From Pseudomonas baltica (GTDB taxonomy: Bacteria > Pseudomonadota > Gammaproteobacteria > Pseudomonadales > Pseudomonadaceae), in contig NZ_JACMYH010000002.1 in assembly GCF_014235765.1 (NCBI RefSeq), positions 1 through 64,000 on the forward strand: a stretch of DNA of 64,000 nucleotides, written 5' to 3'. The position numbers were made by a program, and so were the translations under genes. Below the pieces are notes generated by a model. That model had not been told where the DNA came from. It ran no database searches and saw only the letters and a program-made list of their open reading frames with translations. Positions 1 through 8,979 of the stretch are shown piece after piece. Every line of letters begins with the position of its first letter. Position 1 is the first letter of the stretch.

Positions 1-86
1 GTTGACCACTACAAGTAGCTCCCAATATCTTGTAGGAAATTTCCTCATCTTTGGTAGGCTTTTGCCACCACGTGAGAGGAAATGGA

Positions 87-890
87 ATGCCCGTAGTCAT
101 CGTTGAAAACGACACATCGCAATGGGAAGACGAGACAGGTTCCGTTTACCATTTTCCAAAGCGCTACCGCCCCTGGCTTTCCACCGGCGCCGAAGTGATC
201 TACTACAAGGGACGCATTAAGGACAAAGCATTTGCCCCTACGCGCCTTAGCGGCGAGCCGCATTATTTTGGTATGGCACGTATCGGCAAGGTGTACGCCG
301 ACCAAAGCAGCGAGAAAGGTGATCTTTTCGCACTGATCGAAAACTTCACTCCTTTTGAAAGGGCAGTACCGTCAAAAACTGGGGATGAATATCTAGAAAC
401 TATCCCCAAGAGCCGTCTAAAAAACTATTGGCGTGATGGAGTCCGACCTATCTCTCAGGCTGATTATGATCGGATCCTGAGCCACGCGACGCTTTTGCCT
501 GCTCAGGTTGAGCCGGATGTACCGGATATTCAGGATGATCCGTTGACCTTCATATCCGCGAACGAAGGCAGCAAGACAAGCTACTTCGGAACGCGCTACG
601 AGCGCCGCAAAGATTTGCGGGTGAAGGCTATTGCGATCCATGGGCTGGACTGCAAAGCGTGTGGTTTCAATTTCGAACAGGCTTATGGTGACCACGCGAA
701 AGCCTTCATCCATGTTCACCATGTAGTACCTATTTCAGACTTCGGTGGCCAAAAAGCCGTCAACCCGGAAACAGATCTTGTGACGCTTTGCGCCAACTGT
801 CATGCAGTGGTCCATCGTAAGCGCGATATGACGTTGTCCCTCGATGAACTGAAGAGCATCTTGCGCGGCCGATGGGTCAAAAACCCCTGA
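87..890 (+). CDS. HNH endonuclease with N-terminal accessory domain
   Basis: A 267-residue protein. The C-terminal third is an HNH nuclease: a CxxC pair (CKACG, about residue 188), the catalytic HVHHVVP segment near residue 209, and a second zinc pair in CANCH near residue 235. The first 120 or so residues (around the HFPKRYRPW and IYYKGR segments) form a separate globular domain I cannot name with certainty; its layout recalls the DNA-reading domains fused to HNH in modification-dependent restriction enzymes. I chose the ATG at 87 because GAGAGGA lies 6 bases upstream, whereas the longer TTG start at 51 has no ribosome site. No methyltransferase is adjacent, so this is a solitary nuclease or the edge of a defence locus outside the window. 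Confidence 0.8.
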   Translation: MPVVIVENDTSQWEDETGSVYHFPKRYRPWLSTGAEVIYYKGRIKDKAFAPTRLSGEPHYFGMARIGKVYADQSSEKGDLFALIENFTPFERAVPSKTGDEYLETIPKSRLKNYWRDGVRPISQADYDRILSHATLLPAQVEPDVPDIQDDPLTFISANEGSKTSYFGTRYERRKDLRVKAIAIHGLDCKACGFNFEQAYGDHAKAFIHVHHVVPISDFGGQKAVNPETDLVTLCANCHAVVHRKRDMTLSLDELKSILRGRWVKNP

Positions 891-901
891 ATTCCCGGCA
901 C

Positions 902-927
902 AAAAAAAGGCCGCCCAAAGGCGGCCT
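902..927 (-). terminator. Rho-independent terminator of nrdB
   Basis: A perfect 8-bp stem (AGGCCGCC/GGCGGCCT) with a 4-base loop is followed on the minus strand by a T run. It lies about 30 bases past the nrdB stop and also separates nrdB from the convergent HNH gene. Confidence 0.85.
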
Positions 928-957
928 CTTCCTAGTAGTGCTAAGCAGGACCAACCA

Positions 958-2205
958 TCAATCCCAGCTCAAGGCCCCACCCGTCTGATACTCAATAACC
1001 CGAGTCTCAAAGAAGTTCTTCTCCTTCTTCAAGTCCATGATCTCGCTCATCCAAGGGAACGGGTTCGTGGTCCCTGGGTATTCCTCTTTCAACCCAATCT
1101 GCGACAGGCGACGGTTAGCGATGAACTTCAGATAGTCCTCCATCATCGCCGCGTTCATGCCCAGCACGCCGCGAGGCATGGTGTCGCGGGCGTATTCGAT
1201 TTCCAGCTGAGTGCCTTGCAGAATCATCTGCGAAGCTTCTTCCTTGAGTTCGGCGTCCCACAGGTGTGGGTTCTCGATCTTGATCTGGTTGATCACGTCG
1301 ATGCCGAAGTTCAGATGCATGGATTCGTCGCGCAGGATGTATTGGAACTGCTCGGCGACGCCCGTCATCTTGTTGCGGCGGCCCATGGAGAGGATCTGGG
1401 TGAAGCCACAGTAGAAGAAGATGCCTTCGAGTACGCAGTAGTAGCCGATCAGGTTGCGCAGCAGTTCTTTGTCGGTTTCGACGGTGCCGGTGTTGAATTC
1501 CGGGTCGGAGATGGCGCGGGTGTACTTGAGGCCCCAGGCGGCTTTTTTAGCGACCGATGGGATCTCGTGGTACATGTTGAAGATTTCGCCTTCGTCCATG
1601 CCCAGCGATTCGATGCAGTACTGGTAGGCGTGGGTGTGGATCGCTTCTTCGAAGGCCTGGCGCAGGATGTACTGGCGGCACTCCGGGTTGGTGATCAGGC
1701 GGTACACGGCCAGGGCCAGGTTGTTGGCGACCAGGGAGTCGGCGGTGCTGAAGAAGCCCAGGTTGCGCATGACGATGCGGCGTTCGTCGTCGGTCAGGCC
1801 TTCCGGGTTTTTCCAGAGGGCGATGTCGGCGTTCATGTTGACTTCTTGCGGCATCCAGTGGTTTGCGCAACCGTCCAGGTACTTCTGCCAGGCCCAGTCG
1901 TACTTGAAGGGTACGAGTTGGTTGAGGTCGGCGCGGCAGTTGATCATGCGCTTCTCGTCGACGGCGACGCGGGCGGCGGAGCCTTCGAGCTCGGCCAGGC
2001 CTTCGGCGATGTCGAGTTTGTTCAGCGCGGCTTTGGCGCGGGCTACGGCAGCGGAGTCGCTGGCGCTGGCGGCGCGGGCCTCTTGGGCGGCGGCGCCGCC
2101 GGCGCTGTCGAGCTTGTCCATCGCAGCTTCGCTGGCGTGGCCGGCGTTGGCGCCTTTGGCGGGTTCGGCTGCGTCTTCTTTGTCGAATTCGTCCCAGCTC
2201 AGCAT
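958..2205 (-). CDS. nrdB: Ribonucleotide-diphosphate reductase subunit beta (class Ia)
   Basis: The 415-residue R2 radical subunit of aerobic ribonucleotide reductase, which makes dNTP precursors with NrdA in the cytoplasm. Diiron ligands can be picked out by alignment to E. coli R2: Asp in STADSL, Glu and His in [10 protein letters not shown], Glu in VLEGIF, and Glu and His in RDESMH. The radical tyrosine is the Y of THAY. The first 85 or so residues are an Ala-rich, charged extension, as in the equally long P. aeruginosa protein. An AGGAG sequence precedes the ATG. The usual partner nrdA is not found upstream: the next genes on this strand are cmoB and cmoA. Confidence 0.95.
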   Translation of the reverse strand: MLSWDEFDKEDAAEPAKGANAGHASEAAMDKLDSAGGAAAQEARAASASDSAAVARAKAALNKLDIAEGLAELEGSAARVAVDEKRMINCRADLNQLVPFKYDWAWQKYLDGCANHWMPQEVNMNADIALWKNPEGLTDDERRIVMRNLGFFSTADSLVANNLALAVYRLITNPECRQYILRQAFEEAIHTHAYQYCIESLGMDEGEIFNMYHEIPSVAKKAAWGLKYTRAISDPEFNTGTVETDKELLRNLIGYYCVLEGIFFYCGFTQILSMGRRNKMTGVAEQFQYILRDESMHLNFGIDVINQIKIENPHLWDAELKEEASQMILQGTQLEIEYARDTMPRGVLGMNAAMMEDYLKFIANRRLSQIGLKEEYPGTTNPFPWMSEIMDLKKEKNFFETRVIEYQTGGALSWD

Positions 2206-2848
2206 GGGGGAGGCTCCTGCTCGAGGCCGCTGTGGGCGGCTGATGAATTTAGAAATCTGATTGCCGAGGTTGCGTGGCGCAAGCTGGCTTGGTGTGCGTG
2301 TTGCGTCGCCAGGTCCAGGCTTTTTCAGCGTGGTGCCCTGGCGTGGGCTATCAACGATCCGGTTGGAGCGCGCTGAGACGCTGACTTCGCGGGCAAGCTT
2401 CGGTCGAGGTGCTCGTGCCGGCTTCGATGTCGCGATGGGTCATGTCTCAGGTCCTTGAAGTGGGCGGCGATTATAGGGTTTTTTGCCTGCTCGTGTTCAC
2501 GCCAGGACACAAAAAAACCGCCGCAACGGGTATTTCTTACAACCTTGATGCCAGTCGTCCGGTCAGGACCTGAAAGCCCTGGTTTGCACCAAAAATCGCC
2601 TATGTGGTGGTTTTGGTAAGAAGTGGACACAGGATATAGGCTTGAGTTCGGGTTGAAAACCCAATGAGCTGGTTAGAAATCAGCCAGATTATCGATGTGC
2701 TGGGCGCAAAACCTTGCCCTGCTTGGCTTGCAGCAAATGCAACCATTTCAAGTTTTTTTATGGTTCTGTGAAGGAGTCGATGAGCGGCAAGAAGGGAAGT
2801 GCGACGGCGTTTATTTCACCGTCCATTTGCCCCTTCCAGCCTCACGGC
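2206..2848. other. 643-bp intergenic region upstream of nrdB
   Basis: No convincing gene is seen. Open frames on both strands here are short, begin at weak starts and lack family features. The stretch should hold the nrdB promoter, since nrdB is not co-transcribed closely with anything. It contains an NrdR-like box near 2627, a GC-poor tract at 2715-2775, and two T-rich runs on the minus strand near 2476-2520. Confidence 0.6.
2627..2642 (-). promoter_or_regulatory. Possible NrdR box upstream of nrdB
   Basis: The minus strand reads AGCCTATATCCTGTGT, which matches 13 of 16 positions of the NrdR consensus ACACWATATCTTGTGT. NrdR boxes normally occur in pairs about 31 bases apart, and I could not find a good second copy, so this is tentative. 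It lies about 420 bases upstream of the nrdB start. Confidence 0.35.
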
Positions 2849-3805
2849 CTATTTCCGGGCAGTGATCACCGCGCGCATCGGCGCCGGCAGGCCTTCGACG
2901 GTTTTGCTGTGGTCGTCGGGGTCGAGGAAGTCGCTCAGTGACTGGAATTTCATCCATTCGGTGCCGCGTTGCTCGGCCACGGTGGTGATGCTCACGTCCA
3001 CGCATTTCACGTCGGTGAAGCCGGCGCGGCGCACCCACTTTTCCAGGGCCGGGACGGAAGGCAGGAACCAGACGTTGCGCATCTGCGCGTAGCGGTCTTC
3101 GGGGACCAGCACTTGGTGCTCGTCGCCGGGCACTACCAGTGTTTCCAGGACCAGTTCGCCGCCTTTGACCAGGCAATCCTTGAGCGCCAACAAGTGCTCG
3201 ATCGGAGAACGGCGGTGGTAGAACACGCCCATGGAGAACACGGTGTCGAAGCCTTCCAGCCCGGCGGGCAGGTCTTCCAGGGCGAAGGGCAGGTGCCAGG
3301 CGGGGAGGTCGGGCAGGTAGCGTTGCACGGCCTGGAACTGGCAGAAGAACAGCCAGTTGGGGTCGACGCCGATGACGCTGTCGGCACCGGCGCCGAGCAT
3401 GCGCCACTGGTAGTAGCCGTTGCCGCAGCCGACGTCGAGCACGCGTTTGCCGCGCAGGTCGAGGTGGGGGGCGACGCGGTCCCATTTCCAGTCCGAGCGC
3501 CATTCGGTGTCGACTTGGACGCCGAACAGGTCGAAAGGGCCTTTGCGCCACGGGGACAGGCCCATTAAAGCGGCACGCATCTGGTCGTAGGTGGCGGGGT
3601 TGTCTTCGCAGTCCAGGCGCAGGCCGTTGACCAAGTCTATGTTGCAGGCGGTTACCGGGGGCAGGGCGTCGAGGGCGCTCTGCCAGCGCTGGAGGTCGCC
3701 GTGGCCTTTTTCCATCTTGGTGTCGAGCTGGGCTTGCAGGCCGTTGGCCCAGTTGGCCAGCGGGGTGTTGGCCAGGCGGCGGACGAGCGGGGACAGGTCA
3801 ATCAT
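2849..3805 (-). CDS. cmoB: tRNA U34 carboxymethyltransferase CmoB
   Basis: A 318-residue enzyme that transfers the carboxymethyl group of carboxy-S-adenosylmethionine to 5-hydroxyuridine at tRNA position 34, completing cmo5U for wobble decoding. It shows the N-terminal helical region followed by a Rossmann methyltransferase fold with the SAM-binding [15 protein letters not shown] loop near residue 125. I start it at MIDLSP (3805), which overlaps the cmoA stop as ATGA; a longer frame beginning at 3838 would run 36 bases into cmoA and lacks support. It is translationally coupled to cmoA, which makes its cofactor. Confidence 0.95.
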   Translation of the reverse strand: MIDLSPLVRRLANTPLANWANGLQAQLDTKMEKGHGDLQRWQSALDALPPVTACNIDLVNGLRLDCEDNPATYDQMRAALMGLSPWRKGPFDLFGVQVDTEWRSDWKWDRVAPHLDLRGKRVLDVGCGNGYYQWRMLGAGADSVIGVDPNWLFFCQFQAVQRYLPDLPAWHLPFALEDLPAGLEGFDTVFSMGVFYHRRSPIEHLLALKDCLVKGGELVLETLVVPGDEHQVLVPEDRYAQMRNVWFLPSVPALEKWVRRAGFTDVKCVDVSITTVAEQRGTEWMKFQSLSDFLDPDDHSKTVEGLPAPMRAVITARK

Positions 3806-4545
3806 GGCAGGGCGATCATCGAGGCGAAGTTGAGGCATTGGAACCAGGGCACGACCTTGCTGAAGCCGGCGGCGAGCAAACGGTCGCGGTTTTCTTCGAG
3901 GCTGTCGGGCTTCATGACGTTTTCAATGGCGCTGCGTTTCTGCGCTATTTCCAGGTCGCTGTAGCCGTTGGCGCGTTTGAAGGCGATGTGCAGGTCGGTG
4001 AGCAGGTCGTGTTGTTGGTCGTCTTCGAAGCGCAATTTTTCCGAGAGGATCAGTGCGCCGCCGGGGACCAGGGCCTGATGGATGCGGGTGAGCAGTTCCA
4101 GGCGCTGGGCCGGGGGGATGAACTGCAGGGTGAAGTTGAGCGCGATGACCGACGCGGGCTTGAAGTCCAGGGCCAGGATGTCGCCCTCGATGACGTCGAC
4201 CGGCAGCAGTTCCTGAAACATGGAGTTCTGCGCGTTGAGGTATTCGCGGCAGCGCTCGACCATCGCCTGGGAGTTGTCGATGGCGATCACCTGGCAGCCT
4301 TCGGCGCGCACGTGGCGGCGCAAGGCTTGGGTGACGGCGCCCAGGGAGCTGCCCAGGTCGTAGAGTGTGGTGTTGGGCTGGGCGAATTGCGCCGCGAGCA
4401 CGCCGATGTTTTCGACGATAGTAGGGTAGCCGGGGACCGAGCGTTTGATCATGTCCGGGAACACGCGCACCACGTCTTCGTTGAAGGCGAAGTCGGGGAC
4501 CTGGCTCAGGGGCTGGGCGAATAGGCGGTCGGGCTCTTTGCTCAC
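3802..4545 (-). CDS. cmoA: Carboxy-S-adenosyl-L-methionine synthase CmoA
   Basis: A 247-residue SAM-dependent enzyme that converts SAM and prephenate to carboxy-SAM, the donor used by CmoB. The Rossmann core has [11 protein letters not shown] (the SAM loop), IAIDNS and the NFTLQFIP segment typical of the family. I prefer the GTG at 4545 because it gives the standard family length and the usual SKEPDRLF beginning; an ATG at 4584 would add 13 residues of atypical sequence. It is the first gene of the two-gene cmoAB operon. Confidence 0.93.
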   Translation of the reverse strand: MSKEPDRLFAQPLSQVPDFAFNEDVVRVFPDMIKRSVPGYPTIVENIGVLAAQFAQPNTTLYDLGSSLGAVTQALRRHVRAEGCQVIAIDNSQAMVERCREYLNAQNSMFQELLPVDVIEGDILALDFKPASVIALNFTLQFIPPAQRLELLTRIHQALVPGGALILSEKLRFEDDQQHDLLTDLHIAFKRANGYSDLEIAQKRSAIENVMKPDSLEENRDRLLAAGFSKVVPWFQCLNFASMIALP

Positions 4546-4636
4546 GGGGCGATCCAGGCGGGTTGCGGGAAATCGGGGCGGCATTTTAGCGGATGTAGGG
4601 CGGGGGTGCATTTTTTGTGGGATGTGCGGTGTGGTA

Positions 4637-4888
4637 GTTGAACCGCGGTGCCCGTTTCGCGGCCGATGACCGCTCCTACGGGGGGATGACGATTGCTGTA
4701 GGAGCGGTCTGTGGCCGCGAAGGGCCCCCGCGGTGTAGCAGTTGAACCGCGGTGCCCGTTTCGCGGCCGATGACCGCTCCTACGGGGGATGACGATTGCT
4801 GTAGGAGCGGTCTGTGGCCGCGAAGGGCCCCCGCGGTGTAGCAGTTGGACTGCGGTGCCTGTTTCGCGGCCGATGACCGCTCCTACGG
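4637..4888. repeat. Tandem REP/BIME array (2.5 units of about 103 bp)
   Basis: Each 103-104 bp unit contains a REP in plus orientation (core TTCGCGGCCGATGACCGC) followed by an inverted copy (GGAGCGGTCTGTGGCCGCGA). Units begin near 4637, 4741 and 4844, and the third ends after its first REP just before the stop codon of the next gene. Copies are nearly identical, implying recent amplification. The same REP core recurs at 24829 and 48512. Confidence 0.9.
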
Positions 4889-4889
4889 A

Positions 4890-5282
4890 TTATTTTACGG
4901 TGATGTCGCAGCTGAAGGTTTGGGCTGGGGGGATTTCCGGGGCCCAGGGTTGCTGCAGCACGAGCATCAGGTGACCCTTGCCTGGGGTGCGCGCCTGGAA
5001 ACGCCAGGTGGATTGCCCGGCAGCCCCGACCACCCCGGCTTCTTCGGGATGGCTGTAGACCTCTGGCCCGAGGCTGCGCAAAACGCTCGCGCCCGGATTC
5101 TGTACCAGCCAGCGGTAGCCGGTACTGGGGTTGGTCGGCAATTGCAGGGTGACGGTCTGGTCGACGTTGAGGAAAACCGGGCATTGGCTCTGACTTTCCA
5201 GCACGACGCTGTGAAGCGGTTGCTGGGCGCAGGCTGTAAGCGCGGCAAGGCTGGCGGGAAGGATCAGGCGGACGACGGACAT
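4890..5282 (-). CDS. Chagasin-like (I42) cysteine protease inhibitor, lipoprotein
   Basis: A 130-residue secreted protein. It begins with a lipoprotein signal (SLAALTAC, lipid-modified Cys18 expected), then the I42 signature NPSTGY at 51-56, a central GxxG-containing loop, and a C-terminal RxxTPGKGHL-type strand. Chagasin family members are single immunoglobulin-like domains that block papain-like proteases; in bacteria the target is usually unknown. It sits alone between two repeat arrays, and its stop codon nearly touches the REP array. Family assignment is from the NPSTGY motif and size. Confidence 0.82.
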   Translation of the reverse strand: MSVVRLILPASLAALTACAQQPLHSVVLESQSQCPVFLNVDQTVTLQLPTNPSTGYRWLVQNPGASVLRSLGPEVYSHPEEAGVVGAAGQSTWRFQARTPGKGHLMLVLQQPWAPEIPPAQTFSCDITVK

Positions 5283-5402
5283 GGTGGCTCCGAACGGACG
5301 AGGATCTGGAAAGCATAACCCAGTTAGTCGAATGTGCAGGAGTGAGGCGTATGAGCCGCGTTTGGGGAGATTGTGGTGAGTCTGGTGGGGCGGTGGTGGG
5401 GC

Positions 5403-5711
5403 CGGACGCGGCTCGCGCCGCTGCTACAGGGGATCGTGTTGTTTCGGGGCGTTGCAGCCACCGCCCGAGCCACGTCAGGGCGCAAGGGGTGTGGCGGATG
5501 GGCCGCCGTAGCAGCGGCGCGAGCCGCGTCAGGGCGCAAAGGAGTGTGGCGGATGAGGCCGTTGTAGCAGCGGCGCGAGCCGCGTCAGGGCGCAAGGGGT
5601 GTGGCGGATAGGGCCGTTGTAGCAGCGGCGCGAGCCGCGTCGGCGGTACATGAGGTGTGTCTGACCGAACGCAATGCCCCCCTGACGCGGCTTGCGCCGC
5701 CGCTACAGGGG
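5403..5711. repeat. Second repeat array, about 55-56 bp period with inverted flanks
   Basis: Three strong direct copies beginning GTAGCAGCGGCGCGAGCCGC start at 5508, 5564 and 5619, preceded by a degenerate copy near 5452. Inverted copies (CGCGGCTCGCGCCGCTGCTAC type) lie at about 5405-5427 and 5686-5706, so the block is bracketed by opposite orientations. This is a palindromic repeat family different from the REP core at 4637. It lies downstream of the lon stop and upstream of the I42 gene. Confidence 0.85.
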
Positions 5712-5720
5712 GTGGATGGG

Positions 5721-8141
5721 TCAGAAGAGGATCTTGGCGACGTCGGCGAAACGTTTGGCGAAATGCACGGTGATGCCCTGCTTGAGGTAATCCGGCAGCT
5801 CTTCGAAATTGCCCCGGTTTGGCTCGGGCAGGATCAACTCCATGATCTTCTGCCGCCGTGCGGCGATGACTTTTTCGCGCACGCCACCGATCGGCAGCAC
5901 ATGCCCGGTCAAGGTCAGCTCGCCGGTCATGGCTACGCCCTTCTTCGGCGCCTGGTCGCGGGCCAGGGACAGCAACGCGCTGGCCATGGTCACCCCGGCG
6001 CTCGGGCCGTCCTTGGGCGTGGCGCCTTCGGGTACGTGCAAGTGCACGAAGGCCTCGTCGAAGAACTTGGAATCGGCGCCGAACTGCGCAAGATTGGAGC
6101 TGACGTAGCTGTAGGCAATTTCCGCCGACTCCTTCATGACCTCGCCCAATTGCCCGGTCAGCTTGAAGCCACGGTTCAGCGTATGGATACGTGTCGCCTC
6201 GATCGGCAAGGTGGCGCCGCCCATGCTGGTCCAGGCCAGGCCGGTGATCACGCCCTTGCCCGACAGCACCTGCTCGCTGCGGAACACCGGCATCCCCAGG
6301 GAAGCTTCGAGGTCCTTGGGCACTAGTTTGATCGGTACATCAGGCTTGTCGATCAACTGCACCACCGCTTTGCGCACCAGTTTGCCCAGCTGTTTTTCCA
6401 GCTGGCGCACGCCGGCCTCGCGGGCATAGCCTTCGATCACCGTGCGCAGCGCACTGTCGCTGATGGTCAGGCGATTCTTGTCGACACCGGCCTTGGCCAG
6501 TTGCTTGGGCCACAGATGGCGCTTGGCGATGGCCATTTTCTCTTCGGTGATGTACCCGGACAGGCGGATCACTTCCATGCGGTCGAGCAGCGGGCCGGGG
6601 ATGGAGTCCAAGGTGTTGGCGGTGCACACGAACAGCACCTTGGACAGGTCCAGACGCAGATCCAGATAATGATCGAGGAAGTCGACGTTCTGTTCCGGGT
6701 CCAACGTCTCCAGCAGCGCCGACGCCGGGTCGCCCTGGAAGCTCTGGCCCATCTTGTCGATCTCGTCGAGCATGATCACCGGGTTCATCACCTCGACGTC
6801 CTTGAGCGCCTGCACCAGCTTGCCCGGCTGGGCACCGATGTAAGTGCGGCGATGGCCCTTGATCTCGGCTTCGTCACGCATGCCGCCGACGCTGAAGCGA
6901 TAGAACGGACGACCCAGGGATTCGGCGATGGACTTGCCGACGCTGGTCTTGCCCACGCCCGGCGGGCCTACCAGCAGCACGATGGAGCCACTGATCTCGC
7001 CTTTGTAGGCGCCCACCGCGAGAAATTCGATGATGCGTGTCTTGATGTCTTCGAGGCCGGCGTGGTGCTGGTCGAGCACCTTGCGCGCATGCTTCAGATC
7101 GAGCTTGTCCTTGCCGTACACACCCCACGGCAGGGCCGTGGCCCAGTCCAGATAGTTGCGCGTGACGGCGTATTCCGGCGAGCCGGTTTCCAGGATCGAC
7201 AGCTTCTGCATTTCCTCGTCGATGCGCTTCTGCGCGGCGGGCGGCAAGGTCTTGTCCTGCAGACGCTGCTGGAACTGCTCGACGTCGGCGCTGCGATCGT
7301 CCTTGGTCAGGCCCAGCTCCTGCTGGATGACCTTGAGCTGTTCCTTGAGGAAGAACTCACGCTGGTGCTCGCCGATCTTCTTGTTCACTTCGGCGGAAAT
7401 TTCTTTTTGCAGCCGTGCGACTTCGACTTCCTTGCGCAGCATCGGCAGGACTTTTTCCATGCGCCGCAACATCGGCACGCAGTCGAGCACGCCCTGCAGC
7501 TCGTTGCCCGTGGCCGAGGTGAGCGCGGCGGCGAAGTCGGTCAGTGGGGACGGGTCGTTGGGGCTGAAACGGTTGAGGTAATTCTTCAGCTCTTCGCTGT
7601 ACAGCGGATTGAGCGGCAGCAGCTCCTTGATGGCGTTGATCAGCGCCATGCCGTAGGCCTTCACCTCGTCGGTGGGCTCGATGGGCTGCTGCGGGTATTC
7701 GACTTCTACCAGATACGGCGGGCGATGGTGCTTGAGCCAGGTGCGGATACGCACGCGCGACAGCCCCTGCGCGACGAATTGCAGCTTGCCGTTTTCGCGG
7801 CTGGCGTGGTGGATCTTCACCAGCGTGCCGTACAGCGGCAGGCTGGAAGTGTCGAAATGACGATGATCGTCGGGCGGGGTGTCCATGAAGAACAGCGCCA
7901 GCGAGTGGTGCTCGGTGTTGGAGACCAGGTCCAGGGTTTCCGCCCAGGGCTCTTCGTTGACGATGACCGGCAGCACCTGCGCGGGGAAGAACGGGCGGTT
8001 GTGGATCGGGATGACGTAGACCTTGTCCGGCAGGTTCTGCCCAGGCAGGGCCAGCTCGGTGCTGGAGTGGGTCGAGTGCTCGATGTGCTCGTTGTCCAGA
8101 TCTTCGGACGGATTCTCGTTGGATTCCTGCTGGTCGCTCAT
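5721..8141 (-). CDS. lon: ATP-dependent Lon-family protease (AsrA-like)
   Basis: An 806-residue cytoplasmic AAA+ serine protease that degrades misfolded and regulatory proteins. It has the N-terminal LON substrate domain, the coiled linker (residues about 250-300), Walker A GPPGVGKTS near 395, Walker B VIMLDEID near 452, and the Ser-Lys dyad in DGPSAG (Ser near 713) and VREKVIAARR (Lys near 755). The acidic, Ser/Asn-rich first 40 residues and the divergent LON domain resemble the second Lon paralogue of Pseudomonas (AsrA in P. aeruginosa) rather than the lon found beside clpX. A matching heat-shock promoter lies just upstream. Confidence 0.93.
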   Translation of the reverse strand: MSDQQESNENPSEDLDNEHIEHSTHSSTELALPGQNLPDKVYVIPIHNRPFFPAQVLPVIVNEEPWAETLDLVSNTEHHSLALFFMDTPPDDHRHFDTSSLPLYGTLVKIHHASRENGKLQFVAQGLSRVRIRTWLKHHRPPYLVEVEYPQQPIEPTDEVKAYGMALINAIKELLPLNPLYSEELKNYLNRFSPNDPSPLTDFAAALTSATGNELQGVLDCVPMLRRMEKVLPMLRKEVEVARLQKEISAEVNKKIGEHQREFFLKEQLKVIQQELGLTKDDRSADVEQFQQRLQDKTLPPAAQKRIDEEMQKLSILETGSPEYAVTRNYLDWATALPWGVYGKDKLDLKHARKVLDQHHAGLEDIKTRIIEFLAVGAYKGEISGSIVLLVGPPGVGKTSVGKSIAESLGRPFYRFSVGGMRDEAEIKGHRRTYIGAQPGKLVQALKDVEVMNPVIMLDEIDKMGQSFQGDPASALLETLDPEQNVDFLDHYLDLRLDLSKVLFVCTANTLDSIPGPLLDRMEVIRLSGYITEEKMAIAKRHLWPKQLAKAGVDKNRLTISDSALRTVIEGYAREAGVRQLEKQLGKLVRKAVVQLIDKPDVPIKLVPKDLEASLGMPVFRSEQVLSGKGVITGLAWTSMGGATLPIEATRIHTLNRGFKLTGQLGEVMKESAEIAYSYVSSNLAQFGADSKFFDEAFVHLHVPEGATPKDGPSAGVTMASALLSLARDQAPKKGVAMTGELTLTGHVLPIGGVREKVIAARRQKIMELILPEPNRGNFEELPDYLKQGITVHFAKRFADVAKILF

Positions 8142-8171
8142 GGGGCACCTGCGTCAATGACTATGCTGCTT

Positions 8172-8199
8172 AGATGGGGCAGGGTGCGACTGGTTTCAA
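8172..8199 (-). promoter_or_regulatory. RpoH (sigma-32) promoter of lon
   Basis: On the minus strand TTGAAA (8199-8194) is followed after exactly 14 bases by CCCCATCT (8179-8172). This matches the sigma-32 pattern CTTGAA...CCCCATNT almost perfectly. Transcription would start near 8165, about 25 bases before the lon ATG. Confidence 0.82.
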
Positions 8200-8304
8200 T
8201 GGTTGCACTGAAGCTTTGCGGCCGGCTGCCGATAAGGTTGTAACCGGGCTTGTGGCCCAAGTGGGCCGCGGCAGGCGACACTTTCATCCGTCAGGTAAAT
8301 TTTC

Positions 8305-8979
8305 ATGATCAGGTTTGGCGCCTTGCTCGGCAGTCTCGTCCTCAGTACGTGGGTCAGCGCGGCCTCCTTCGAGGCACGTATCACCCAGGCCGACGGCAAG
8401 CCTCTGGCCGACGCAGTGTTCAGCCTGTCCGGAGGGCCGGCGGCCGCCGGATCCAGGCAGGCCACGGCGGTCATGGACCAGCGCGCGCAGAAGTACCTGC
8501 CGCACGTGCTGGCCGTGGCCACCGGTACCTCGGTTTCATTTCCCAACAGCGACAATATCCGCCATCAGGTGTATTCCTTTTCGCCCGCCAAGCGCTTCGA
8601 GCTGCGGCTTTATGAGGGTACGCCAAGCAAGCCGGAGTTGTTCGACAAGCCTGGTGTGGTAGTCCTGGGTTGCAATATTCACGACTGGATGCTTGGCTAT
8701 ATCTATGTCACCGATGACCCCTGGTTCGCCGTCAGCGACGAGCAGGGGCGCGTGCGTTTCGATCAATTACCCGCGGGCCGCTACCAAGTGAGCCTGTGGC
8801 ATCCGCGCAGCGTGGATGCGCAAGTACAGCCAGGAGGCGAGATCGACATGACGGCTACGGCCATGACGCAGAACTACACCCTGAAGGTCGAGGCAACGGC
8901 GGAAGACGGTGCCCAGGAGCCGGCGACCGGCGCGTTCAGCGATGCGTTCAAAAAGGCTGCCGGTGAAGCTGCGCAATAG
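8305..8979 (+). CDS. Periplasmic cupredoxin-like (methylamine-utilization-type) protein
   Basis: A 224-residue exported protein with a Sec signal peptide ending near VSA (residue 19). The body has a plastocyanin-like pattern: His in [10 protein letters not shown] and the Cys/His pair in GCNIHDWM, consistent with a type-1 or related copper site. It is followed by a beta-rich C-terminal domain ([13 protein letters not shown]) like those of carrier-type adhesin folds. Such proteins are often labelled methylamine utilization protein, but no mau genes are present, so that name should not be taken as function. It is the first gene of a tight four-gene operon, and its 3' end overlaps the next gene by 17 bases. 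Confidence 0.75.
   Translation: MIRFGALLGSLVLSTWVSAASFEARITQADGKPLADAVFSLSGGPAAAGSRQATAVMDQRAQKYLPHVLAVATGTSVSFPNSDNIRHQVYSFSPAKRFELRLYEGTPSKPELFDKPGVVVLGCNIHDWMLGYIYVTDDPWFAVSDEQGRVRFDQLPAGRYQVSLWHPRSVDAQVQPGGEIDMTATAMTQNYTLKVEATAEDGAQEPATGAFSDAFKKAAGEAAQ

Noticed and set aside
2325..2630. A 101-residue minus-strand frame upstream of nrdB
   Set aside because: It starts at a GTG without ribosome site, shows no family feature and overlaps the likely nrdB promoter and T-rich runs.
4612..5720. The repeat arrays as a CRISPR
   Set aside because: The spacers are themselves repeated, units contain inverted pairs, and there are no cas genes.
6501..8243. A 580-residue plus-strand open frame
   Set aside because: It runs antisense through lon, with only shadow composition.
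8305..8979. Methylamine utilization role for the cupredoxin-like protein
   Set aside because: No mau, methylamine dehydrogenase or PQQ/TTQ maturation gene is nearby; the label is only by distant similarity.
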